Made by a program: the position numbers and the translations under genes. Shown here in pieces: positions 51,414-58,787 of a DNA stretch of 64,000 nucleotides. The notes below the pieces were generated by a model. The model ran no database searches. It was given only the letters and a program-made list of their open reading frames with translations, and was not told where the DNA came from. Origin of the DNA: Ardenticatenaceae bacterium (GTDB lineage: Bacteria > Chloroflexota > Anaerolineae > Promineifilales > Promineifilaceae); the NCBI GenBank assembly GCA_020634315.1, contig JACKBV010000007.1, positions 124,001 to 188,000 of the forward strand. The letters are read 5' to 3'. Numbering within the stretch: the first letter of the stretch is position 1; each line of letters begins with the position of its first letter.

Positions 51414-53300
51414 ATGGGCAAAATAATTGGTATAGACCTAGGAACAACCAACTCTGTCGCCGCCGTCATGGAAGGTGGCGAACCTGTCGTCATTCCCAGC
51501 GCGGAAGGCAGCCGTCTCTTCCCCTCCATTGTGGCCGTCAACCCCAAAACAGGGGAACGCCTGGTGGGCCAGGTTGCCAAACGGCAAGCTGTCATCAATC
51601 CCCTTAACACCATTTATTCGGTGAAACGCTTCATGGGGCGCAAATATGACGATTCGGCCGTGGCACGGGCACGCACATACGTCCCCTATGAGGTGCGCAA
51701 AGCACCCAATGGCGACATACGCGTTCTCATGAACGAGCGTGAATATTCACCGCCAGAAGTTTCCGCCATGATTCTGCAAAAGATTAAGACGGATGCAGAA
51801 GCTTACCTGGGACAACCTATTACCCAGGCGGTTATCACCGTGCCCGCTTATTTCAATGACAGTCAGCGTCAAGCCACCAAAGATGCAGGCAAAATCGCCG
51901 GGTTGGAAGTGCTGCGTATCGTCAATGAACCGACCGCCTCTTCTCTGGCTTATGGTCTGGGCAGCAACAAAGACGAAGTGATTGCCGTCTATGATCTGGG
52001 TGGTGGCACCTTCGACATCTCCATTTTGGAAGTTGGCGATGGTGTGTTCGAGGTAAAGTCTACCAATGGCGACACCTTCCTGGGTGGCGATGACTTTGAC
52101 CAGAAAATCATTGATTGGGCCGCCGAGCAATTCAAAATGCAAGAAGGTATTGACCTGCGCAATGACCGTCAAGCATTGCAGCGTTTGAAGGAAGCGTCCG
52201 AAAAAGCAAAAATCGAACTGTCCACAACCATGCAGTCCGAGTTGAACCTGCCTTACATCACCGCCGATGCGGCCGGCCCAAAACATCTAAACCTGACCTT
52301 AACACGCGCCAAGTTGGAACAGTTAACCGAAGACCTGGTCAAACGTTCCATTGAGCCATGTCGCCAGGCATTGAAAGATGCTGGCTTAAACACCTCTGAA
52401 ATCACCCAGGTTGTGCTGGTTGGCGGTATGACGCGTATGCCCGCTATCCAGGAAGCCGTGAAGAAGTTCTTTGGGCGTGAACCGCACAAGGGTGTGAATC
52501 CGGACGAGGTCGTTGGGCTGGGTGCCGCCATTCAAGCTGGTGTGTTGGGTGGCGATGTTAAGGATGTGCTGCTGCTCGACGTGACCCCGCTGACGCTGGG
52601 CATCGAAACGTTGGGCGGCGTAGCCACCCCTCTCATTGAACGCAATACAACTATCCCCACCAAGAAGAGCCAGATTTTCTCGACGGCGGCGGATAGCCAA
52701 ACGCAAGTAGAAATTCATGTCACCCAAGGCGAACGTCCTATGGCGGCTGATAACAAGAGCCTGGGCCGCTTTATCCTCGATGGCATTCCCCCCGCACCGC
52801 GCGGTGTGCCGCAAATTGAAGTGACGTTTGACATCAATGCGGATGGTATTTTGAATGTCAGCGCCAAGGATAAGGCTACGGGGCGCGAACAGGCGATGCA
52901 GATTATTCCTTCCAGCGGTTTAAGCGACTCGGAAATCGAGAAAATGGTGACAGACGCGGAACAACATGCCGCCGATGACATGAAACGGAAGGAAGAGGTT
53001 GAAGCACGCAACACGGCCGATTCGGCCGTGTACAGCGCCGAGAAGTTCCTTGCCGACAATGGCGCGAATATTCCAGAATCACAAAAAGCGGCCGTACAAA
53101 GCCAGATTGACGCCGTTAAACAAGCCTTACAAAACAATGACATCCCTGGCATGCAGTCGTCTGTGCAGCAGTTGCAAATGGTGATGCAACAAGCGGGCGC
53201 GGCCATGTACCAACAAGGGCAAGGTGCCGATGGCCCAACACCTGGTGGTGATGGTGCCGGTTCTGACGAAGATGTCATTGAAGGCGAATTCAGTGACTGA
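51414..53300 (+). CDS. dnaK: Chaperone DnaK (Hsp70)
   Basis: A 628-residue Hsp70. The ATPase domain shows MGKIIGIDLGTTNSVAAVMEGG, VITVPAYFNDSQRQATKDAG, YDLGGGTFDISILEVGDGVFEV and VLVGGMTRMPAIQEAVKKFFG; the linker/substrate-binding part has DVTPLTLGIETLGG. The C-terminal lid ends with a Gly/Gln-rich stretch and the EDVIEGEFSD tail, close to the EEVD-like acidic ends of bacterial DnaK. It uses ATP cycles driven by DnaJ and GrpE to bind unfolded chains. The gene lacks any exact AACGGCCGTT copy. A heptad hairpin follows it before dnaJ. Confidence 0.98.
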   Translation: MGKIIGIDLGTTNSVAAVMEGGEPVVIPSAEGSRLFPSIVAVNPKTGERLVGQVAKRQAVINPLNTIYSVKRFMGRKYDDSAVARARTYVPYEVRKAPNGDIRVLMNEREYSPPEVSAMILQKIKTDAEAYLGQPITQAVITVPAYFNDSQRQATKDAGKIAGLEVLRIVNEPTASSLAYGLGSNKDEVIAVYDLGGGTFDISILEVGDGVFEVKSTNGDTFLGGDDFDQKIIDWAAEQFKMQEGIDLRNDRQALQRLKEASEKAKIELSTTMQSELNLPYITADAAGPKHLNLTLTRAKLEQLTEDLVKRSIEPCRQALKDAGLNTSEITQVVLVGGMTRMPAIQEAVKKFFGREPHKGVNPDEVVGLGAAIQAGVLGGDVKDVLLLDVTPLTLGIETLGGVATPLIERNTTIPTKKSQIFSTAADSQTQVEIHVTQGERPMAADNKSLGRFILDGIPPAPRGVPQIEVTFDINADGILNVSAKDKATGREQAMQIIPSSGLSDSEIEKMVTDAEQHAADDMKRKEEVEARNTADSAVYSAEKFLADNGANIPESQKAAVQSQIDAVKQALQNNDIPGMQSSVQQLQMVMQQAGAAMYQQGQGADGPTPGGDGAGSDEDVIEGEFSD

Positions 53301-53326
53301 TAATCTTTATCGTTTGTTTTAATATT

Positions 53327-53383
53327 GCGTATTGCGTATTGTGTATTCTGTCTTTGTTGACGAATACGCAATACGCAGTACGC
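53327..53383 (+). repeat. Heptad (GTATTGC) hairpin between dnaK and dnaJ
   Basis: Arms 53327-53348 and 53362-53383, each about three 7-nt units, form a 22-bp stem in which the only two departures from perfect pairing are G-T wobbles; the loop is 13 nt. It lies 27 bp after the dnaK stop and 12 bp before the dnaJ ATG, so it may shield dnaK mRNA or lower dnaJ expression. Confidence 0.8.
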
Positions 53384-53394
53384 TTTACGTGTTT

Positions 53395-54555
53395 ATGGCT
53401 ACCAAACGAGATTACTACGATGTGTTAGGCGTTCAACGCAGCGCCTCCAAAGAAGAGTTGAAGAAGGCATACCGCAAGCTGGCACGGCAGTATCATCCTG
53501 ATGTGAACAAAGAGGATGATGCCAGTGAACGCTTCAAAGAGATCAATGAAGCGTATGAGGTGTTGTCTGATGATAATAAGCGCACCATTTATGACCAATA
53601 TGGTCATGCAGGCATGTCAAATGGTGGCGCTGGCTTCTCCGGTTTTGAAGGGTTTGGCAGTGTTGCCGACATCTTTGAAGAGTTTTTTGGCGCTGGATTT
53701 GGCAGCGGCGGGGGACGGCGACGACGGCAAGGGCCACGACGTGGGTCTGATTTGCGCTATGATTTACGCATCTCGTTTGAAGAGGCTGTTTTTGGCGTAG
53801 AGAAAGATGTCAGCATCACTCGTCCTGAAATTTGCGGCGAATGCAATGGCACTGGCGCAGAACCGGGGACGTCACCGGAGCGGTGTAACGCATGCAATGG
53901 CAGCGGCGAAGTACGACGTGTGCAGCAATCTATTCTAGGTTCGTTTGTGAATGTGACCACCTGCCCCAATTGTCAGGGAACGGGGGAAATGATCACAAAG
54001 CCATGCCAGACGTGTAACGGCCGTAAACAAATCCAAAACACCCGCACCATCAAAGTCAAAATTCCGGCCGGGGTAGACAACGATACACAAATTCGCCTTA
54101 CAGGCGAAGGCGGCCCCGGCGTCAATGGCGGCCCTCCTGGCAATCTCTACGTCGTCATCTATGTGAAAAAGCACGACTTTTTCCAACGACGCGGCGATGA
54201 CATTTTCCTTGACTTGCAAATCAATGTTGCGCAAGCAGCGTTGGGTGACGAGGTTGTTGTGCCAACCATTGATGGAGAGGAAAAACTAACCATCACGCCC
54301 GGCACACAATCAGGCACCGTCTTCCGGTTGCGTGGCAAAGGTGTGCCGCGCCTGGATCGCAGCGGTCGCGGCGCACATGTGGGACGCGGCGACCAGCATG
54401 TGATTATCCAGGTTGCCATTCCCCAACATTTAACTGAGCAGCAGAAAAAATTATTCCAGGATTTGTCGCGCACATTGGGCAAAGAGGTTGTGCCGCAACA
54501 AAAAGGATTCCTGGATCAACTAAAAGACACGTTAGGCGACGTATTTGGACGGTAA
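53395..54555 (+). CDS. dnaJ: Chaperone DnaJ (Hsp40)
   Basis: A 386-residue class A DnaJ: J domain (MATKRDYYDVLGVQRSAS...KLARQYHPDVNKED, with HPD), a Gly/Phe region, and a zinc-finger domain with four CxxCxGxG-type repeats (CGECNGTGAE, CNACNGSGEV, CPNCQGTGEM, CQTCNGRKQI, the last one degenerate at the final Gly). The two C-terminal beta domains and dimerisation tail follow. The start at 53395 excludes heptad-repeat sequence that is open upstream. prmA follows after 3 bp, so the operon continues past the chaperones. Confidence 0.97.
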   Translation: MATKRDYYDVLGVQRSASKEELKKAYRKLARQYHPDVNKEDDASERFKEINEAYEVLSDDNKRTIYDQYGHAGMSNGGAGFSGFEGFGSVADIFEEFFGAGFGSGGGRRRRQGPRRGSDLRYDLRISFEEAVFGVEKDVSITRPEICGECNGTGAEPGTSPERCNACNGSGEVRRVQQSILGSFVNVTTCPNCQGTGEMITKPCQTCNGRKQIQNTRTIKVKIPAGVDNDTQIRLTGEGGPGVNGGPPGNLYVVIYVKKHDFFQRRGDDIFLDLQINVAQAALGDEVVVPTIDGEEKLTITPGTQSGTVFRLRGKGVPRLDRSGRGAHVGRGDQHVIIQVAIPQHLTEQQKKLFQDLSRTLGKEVVPQQKGFLDQLKDTLGDVFGR

Positions 54556-54558
54556 AAA

Positions 54559-55479
54559 ATGTATTGGCTAGAAGTTAGCGTGATTACCGATGGCGAAGCC
54601 GCCGAGGCCGTGGCAGAAGTGCTGCGGCCTTTTGCTTATCAAGAAGGCGTTGTGCTGGAGCAGTTGGGTGACATGGAGAATCTCGATCCGAATGCCTTGG
54701 AACCCAATGTCACCGTTAAAATTTACTTGCCTGAGGATCGTGATACGCCTGCATTGCGTCAGCGGCTGGAAGAAATTTTGTATCATATGGGGCGTCTTTA
54801 CCCCATTCCCCCGCCCACATTCCGCAAGCTACAAGAGGAAGATTGGGCCAATGCCTGGAAAGCGCATTATCACCCGTTTCGCATTGGGCGACGCATTTGG
54901 ATTCAACCAAGTTGGTTAAATGCGGATGAGCAAGAACTAGCAAACGCTGATTTACAACCAGATGACGTGGTGTTGACGCTCGACCCAGGGATGGCTTTTG
55001 GGACGGGAACACATCCCACGACGCAAATGTGCCTGCAAGCGCTAGAGGATATTGTTCAGCCCGGCATGTCTGTGCTTGATGTGGGGACGGGTTCCGGGAT
55101 ATTGGCGATTGCTGCGGGCAAGTTGGGGGCAGCAAAGTTGTGGGGGATGGATACGGATGATGTGGCGGTGAAAACGGCCGTTTCCAATGCCCAACAAAAC
55201 AATATTCACCACTTCCATGCCTGGCAAGGGACATTGGCGACTGTGAACGAACGGGACTGGGATGTGGTTGTGGTTAATATTTTGGCTCCCGTAATCATCG
55301 CCTTGCTGCAAGAAGATGGATTAATGTCTTATGTTGCGGGAAACGGCCGTCTCATCCTCAGCGGTATTATTGAGGAACAGGCAGAAGGTGTGGAAACGGC
55401 CGTAATTGCCGCTGGTGGACAAATTCTGCAAAAACTAACCGTGCGTGACTGGGTTGCATTTATCGCTACCTGGGCATAA
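54559..55479 (+). CDS. prmA: Ribosomal protein L11 methyltransferase
   Basis: A 306-residue PrmA. The N-terminal substrate-recognition domain begins MYWLEVSVITDGEAAEAVAEVL; the linker has EEDWANAWKAHYHPFRIG. The SAM-binding domain shows LDPGMAFGTGTHPTTQMCLQAL and VLDVGTGSGILAIAAGKLGA, then VVVNILAPVI, which corresponds to the NPPY-like motif region. It trimethylates ribosomal protein L11. Linkage behind dnaJ is common in many bacteria. Two near copies and one exact copy of AACGGCCGTT are present. Confidence 0.95.
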   Translation: MYWLEVSVITDGEAAEAVAEVLRPFAYQEGVVLEQLGDMENLDPNALEPNVTVKIYLPEDRDTPALRQRLEEILYHMGRLYPIPPPTFRKLQEEDWANAWKAHYHPFRIGRRIWIQPSWLNADEQELANADLQPDDVVLTLDPGMAFGTGTHPTTQMCLQALEDIVQPGMSVLDVGTGSGILAIAAGKLGAAKLWGMDTDDVAVKTAVSNAQQNNIHHFHAWQGTLATVNERDWDVVVVNILAPVIIALLQEDGLMSYVAGNGRLILSGIIEEQAEGVETAVIAAGGQILQKLTVRDWVAFIATWA

Positions 55480-55482
55480 AAA

Positions 55483-55515
55483 AACGCCACAACAGATGAA
55501 ATCTATTGTGGCGTT
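55483..55515. terminator. Terminator hairpin between prmA and infA
   Basis: AACGCCACAA (55483-55492) pairs with 55506-55515 around a 13-nt loop. An A-run lies on the left for the minus-strand transcript, so it can terminate both converging operons. Confidence 0.75.
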
Positions 55516-55547
55516 ACAAATCCTATTTTTGCTGAAGAGCCTGACTA

Positions 55548-55799
55548 TTATGCTTCCGACATATCCGGCGTGCGGTTCTTGCGATAACGGTAGGTAATGC
55601 GACCCCGCTCCAGGTCGTATGGGGACATCTCCACTCGAACCCGATCCCCCAACAAAATGCGAATGTAATACTTACGCATCCGCCCAGAGAGGTATGCCAA
55701 CACCTGATGCCCGTTATCTAACTCTACCCGGAATTGGGTATTAGGCAGCAGCTCAACTATCTTGCCCTCAACTTCGATTTTGTCGTCTTTCTTAGCCAT
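55548..55799 (-). CDS. infA: Translation initiation factor IF-1
   Basis: An 83-residue OB-fold protein with the IF-1 signature KIEVEGKIVELLPNTQFRVELDNGHQVLAYLSGRMRKYYIRILLGDRVRVEMSPYDLERGRITYRYR. It occupies the ribosomal A site during initiation. It is about ten residues longer than the E. coli protein, by a C-terminal tail (KNRTPDMSEA). It is 14 bp downstream of rpsA, forming a two-gene translation operon; infA usually lies in the ribosomal-protein cluster, so this linkage is slightly unusual. Confidence 0.96.
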   Translation of the reverse strand: MAKKDDKIEVEGKIVELLPNTQFRVELDNGHQVLAYLSGRMRKYYIRILLGDRVRVEMSPYDLERGRITYRYRKNRTPDMSEA

Positions 55800-55813
55800 A
55801 AGCTCCTTACAAT

Positions 55814-57208
55814 TTACTCCACCGGCTCATCGGATACAGGTTCTTCGTCGGCGACAGGTTCTTCCGTCACTTCAGTCTCTTCTTCCGATTCAGCAGGTAC
55901 AGTCTCGGCAACTTCCACTTCAGCAACGGCTTCCTCTACCTCTGCTTCTTCCTCAACAGAGGCAACCGCACTTTCTTCCATCTCAGCAGCCGCTTCAATT
56001 TCTTCTGCTTCTTCTACTTCTTCTGTTTCTTCTGCTTCTTCAATTTCAGCAGCCGCTTCAGCTGCTTCGGCGGCAGCCGCTTCGCGTTGGGCCATCCACT
56101 CAATTTGTTCAGTGGCAGTCACCGCTTTCAAGCTCAAGCCGATGCGCTGGCGCTCTGGGTCAATGCTCACAATTCGCAGCAAGTGAGTTTCGCCTTCTTG
56201 CACCACTTCCGCTACGTTTTCCACATTGCCACGGGACAATTGGGAAACGTGCAGCAAACCCTCAACACCCGGTTCAATTTCGGCAAACGCGCCGTAATCA
56301 ACGATGCGCGTCACTTTCCCTTCAACCAGTTGGTTGAGTTCATAGCGCACATGAACAGTGTCCCAGGGGTTCGCCAACAGGCGCTTGCGGCTCAAGCTGA
56401 TGCGTTGGTCGTCGCGATCCAGTTTCAGGACGTACACTTCGATTTCATCGCCCACCTTCACGACTTCGCGTGGGTGGTCAACGCGGTGCCAGGCCAGTTC
56501 AGAAATATGAACCAAACCATCAGCGCCGCCCAAATCAACGAAGATGCCGAAATCACGCAGTCCGCTCACACGGCCTTTCAAAACGTCGCCTTCTTTCAGG
56601 TCGGCCAACAGTTCAACTTTGCGCTTTTCTTCCCATTCACGCTGCGCGTCACGCTGCGAGAGCACTAAACGACGACGACGGCGATTTACCTCGATCACTT
56701 TCAGAGGTAACTTTTCTCCGCGCAACTTGGCAAGTTTTTGCTGCCGCTTGCGGTCGCTCATGCCTGGGCTGAGGTCAACCAGATGGGAAACGGGAATAAA
56801 GCCCCGTAAACGGCCGTATGGCACAATCGCCCCACCCTTGTTGTACCCAATCACTTCCGCCTCAATAATCTTGCCACTTTGCAGTAACTCCTCGGCTTCA
56901 ATCCAATCTTGATTTAGCCGTGCCAGATTAATCGAAACGGTCAGTGAATCAGGCTGATCTGTATTGACGACATATACAAATACCTCGTCGTTTACTTGTA
57001 GGGCATCCCGCTCCTCTGGCTCCAACTTAGCCAAATCGGGTGGCGGCACAAGTCCGTCCCGTTTTAGGCCCATGTCAATAATGACACCTTGTTGGGTAAT
57101 CGCAATGATTACACCTTGCCGAATATCACCTACTTCCGGCATATCGTAATCATGTTGATCAAGTAGTTCCTGCATATGGTCTAGAAAATTGATATCGTCG
57201 TTAGACAT
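55814..57208 (-). CDS. rpsA: 30S ribosomal protein S1-like, four S1 domains and acidic tail
   Basis: A 464-residue protein with four S1 RNA-binding domains: about residues 22-95 (GDIRQGVIIAITQQGVIIDMGLKRDGLVP), 110-180 (IEAEVIGYNKGGAIVPYGRLRGFIPVSHL), 195-270 (GDVLKGRVSGLRDFGIFVDLGGADGLVHISELAW) and 285-355 (VEGKVTRIVDYGAFAEIEPGVEGLLHVSQLS). The last 95 residues or so are almost only Glu, Ala and Val. The four-domain form is common outside Proteobacteria, where S1 may or may not be ribosome-bound. The start at 57208 follows TTGGAGAG. The transcript has a 275-nt leader with a terminator-like hairpin close to the start codon. Confidence 0.93.
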   Translation of the reverse strand: MSNDDINFLDHMQELLDQHDYDMPEVGDIRQGVIIAITQQGVIIDMGLKRDGLVPPPDLAKLEPEERDALQVNDEVFVYVVNTDQPDSLTVSINLARLNQDWIEAEELLQSGKIIEAEVIGYNKGGAIVPYGRLRGFIPVSHLVDLSPGMSDRKRQQKLAKLRGEKLPLKVIEVNRRRRRLVLSQRDAQREWEEKRKVELLADLKEGDVLKGRVSGLRDFGIFVDLGGADGLVHISELAWHRVDHPREVVKVGDEIEVYVLKLDRDDQRISLSRKRLLANPWDTVHVRYELNQLVEGKVTRIVDYGAFAEIEPGVEGLLHVSQLSRGNVENVAEVVQEGETHLLRIVSIDPERQRIGLSLKAVTATEQIEWMAQREAAAAEAAEAAAEIEEAEETEEVEEAEEIEAAAEMEESAVASVEEEAEVEEAVAEVEVAETVPAESEEETEVTEEPVADEEPVSDEPVE

Positions 57209-57246
57209 GCTCTCCAAATTCTTCCTATAAGATTTTTTCGAACAAA

Positions 57247-57290
57247 AAACTCGGCCTATGTCCGAATTTTTTGTGAACATGACCGAGTTT
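57247..57290 (-). promoter_or_regulatory. Putative attenuator in the rpsA leader
   Basis: On the minus strand AAACTCGG (57290-57283) pairs with CCGAGTTT (57254-57247), with an inner ATGT/ACAT stem, and is followed by a T-run, ending 38 nt before the start codon. A competing pairing within the TTCGGACATAGGCCGA segment is possible. Upstream in the leader, CTAAATAGA and TCTATTTAG (57443-57435 and 57419-57411) form another stem. The layout suggests leader control of rpsA-infA. Confidence 0.6.
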
Positions 57291-57489
57291 AATATTTTGG
57301 TAGTCACTCAACCATTTCAAGCAAAACAATAAAAGTTCAACAGGTTTGGTTGTAGTGGGTGAGCTTTCACTACTGGCTAGTCCAAAGTGCGTGTCCTCCA
57401 CGTGAACCCGCTAAATAGACAACAATCAGCAAAATCTATTTAGTAAACACTACCTACCAAATTTAAACTACAAGCCACTCAGGTTCGTC

Positions 57490-57518
57490 ATTATAGCCAG
57501 TACCCTGGTCTTTGTCAA
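57490..57518 (-). promoter_or_regulatory. Consensus promoter for rpsA-infA
   Basis: Minus strand TTGACA (57518-57513), a 17-bp spacer and TATAAT (57495-57490): a perfect sigma-70 consensus, as expected for a heavily used translation gene. The transcript start would be near 57483. Confidence 0.85.
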
Positions 57519-57805
57519 TTTTTCAGATTCATGATTTTCTAATGTTATCCTCTCTGGAAAATAGTAAGATGGGGCCGTTCTATATGTCTTTCGAGACAAA
57601 CTGCTAACCTATATAACTTGCGCCATAAACAAGCACAAGACCTGCATGAATGAGGGATTCGTTCATGATTAACTCTTGAGTTTTAAGGGAGATTGGAGAT
57701 TGGGAACAGGATTTGTGCGGTTCCAGGCTCCAATCTCTCATCGTATTCGTTACGTGAATACATCTTAAAAACACTTACTTGAGAAGACTTCCCAGGCGGC
57801 TGCCG

Positions 57806-57931
57806 ACCACCATGAATGAAAACGAACCTCCCGGAGGTTGTCAATGGAAGGCTCGCCGCATGAGATGAACCTCCGGGAGGCTGTTTCCGAAGGAGACAAC
57901 ATGCGTGGTACGCACCACCATGAATGAAAAC
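57806..57931. repeat. Dispersed palindromic element flanked by 18-bp direct repeats
   Basis: ACCTCCCGGAGGT (57826-57838) and ACCTCCGGGAGG (57869-57880) flank a middle shared with the copy in the hrcA leader. The element lies between two exact copies of ACCACCATGAATGAAAAC (57806-57823 and 57914-57931), 108 bp apart, which could be target duplications or the edges of a tandem unit. The remaining spacer 57519-57805 shows nothing I recognise. Confidence 0.7.
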
Positions 57932-57937
57932 CGTAGG

Positions 57938-57974
57938 TCGGATTGCTAATCCGACTATCGGATTAGCAATCCGA
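57938..57974 (+). repeat. 16-bp perfect hairpin upstream of the ABC transporter
   Basis: TCGGATTGCTAATCCG (57938-57953), loop ACTAT, perfect complement 57959-57974. It ends 18 bp before the TTG start of the ATPase gene. It might be an operator, a terminator remnant or a mobile repeat. Confidence 0.65.
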
Positions 57975-57992
57975 TTTACAGAGGAGAAAACC

Positions 57993-58742
57993 TTGTCTGT
58001 ACTTGAAGCAAAAATGGTCACAAAACAATACCAAATGGGTGAAGTTACCGTACAAGCGCTGGCTGAGGTTGATTTTGCCGTAGCAAAGGGTGATTTTGTA
58101 GCTGTTATGGGGCCATCTGGTTCTGGGAAAAGTACGCTGCTGCATTTATTGGGAGGGTTAGATGAACCAACGTCGGGGGAAATCACATTAGCCGGCCGTC
58201 CCATTTCTCGCCTTTCTGATGACGAAGTAACCATTGTGCGGCGGCGCAAAGTAGGGTTTATCTTCCAATTTTTCAATCTCGTGCCCACATTAAGTGCGGC
58301 TGAGAATGTCGCCCTGCCCCTTTTAATAGATGGCAGAAATATCAAGGAAGAGCAGCAAAAGATCATAAATTTGCTGGAAATGGTTGGGCTGGGAGAACGC
58401 GCCGATCATAAACCCGACCAGCTAAGCGGCGGCCAACAACAACGGGTGGCTATTGCACGGGCGTTTGTGAATGATCCAGAGATTGTGCTGGCTGATGAGC
58501 CTACCGGCAATCTGGACTCTAAGTCGGGAACGGCCGTTCTCAATCTGTTGCGCCAATTTTGCCGGGAATTACAACAAACCATCGTCATGGTCACACACGA
58601 CCCACGCGCGGCCAGTTTTGCCAACAAAGTTGTCTTCCTCAAGGATGGCAACATCATTCAAGAACTGCCGATTGCCCACAATGACGGGCATGAAGAAGAC
58701 ATTCGCGCCATTATGCGCGTTATGCGCGAACTAGAGCTGTAA
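57993..58742 (+). CDS. ABC transporter ATP-binding protein, MacB/LolD type
   Basis: A 249-residue ATPase with Walker A VMGPSGSGKSTLL, Q-loop IFQFFNLVPTLSAAENVALPLLI, signature QLSGGQQQRVAIARAF, Walker B IVLADEPTGNLDSKSG and switch MVTHDPRAA. These match the MacB/LolD/FtsE-like group that works with FtsX-fold permeases. TTG 57993 is preferred over ATG 57924 because GAGGAG is well placed before it and the extra N-terminus would come from hairpin sequence. The partner permease follows 45 bp downstream. Substrate unknown; lipoprotein, peptide or drug export are options for the family. Confidence 0.92.
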   Translation: MSVLEAKMVTKQYQMGEVTVQALAEVDFAVAKGDFVAVMGPSGSGKSTLLHLLGGLDEPTSGEITLAGRPISRLSDDEVTIVRRRKVGFIFQFFNLVPTLSAAENVALPLLIDGRNIKEEQQKIINLLEMVGLGERADHKPDQLSGGQQQRVAIARAFVNDPEIVLADEPTGNLDSKSGTAVLNLLRQFCRELQQTIVMVTHDPRAASFANKVVFLKDGNIIQELPIAHNDGHEEDIRAIMRVMRELEL

Positions 58743-58787
58743 TAAGCAGAGGGGGCGTCGGACGCATGTGCTACGCCCGATGCCATT

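Noticed and set aside
55734..56186. A Ser/Ala/Thr-rich plus-strand reading frame opposite the rpsA tail
   Set aside because: It is a shadow of the repetitive GAA/GCA codons of the acidic S1 tail.
57806..57931. A complete insertion sequence
   Set aside because: No transposase frame lies inside or beside the element; it is too short and is better described as a small non-coding repeat.
57683..58366. A 227-residue minus-strand frame opposite the ABC ATPase
   Set aside because: It is antisense to conserved Walker and signature motifs and runs through intergenic repeats.
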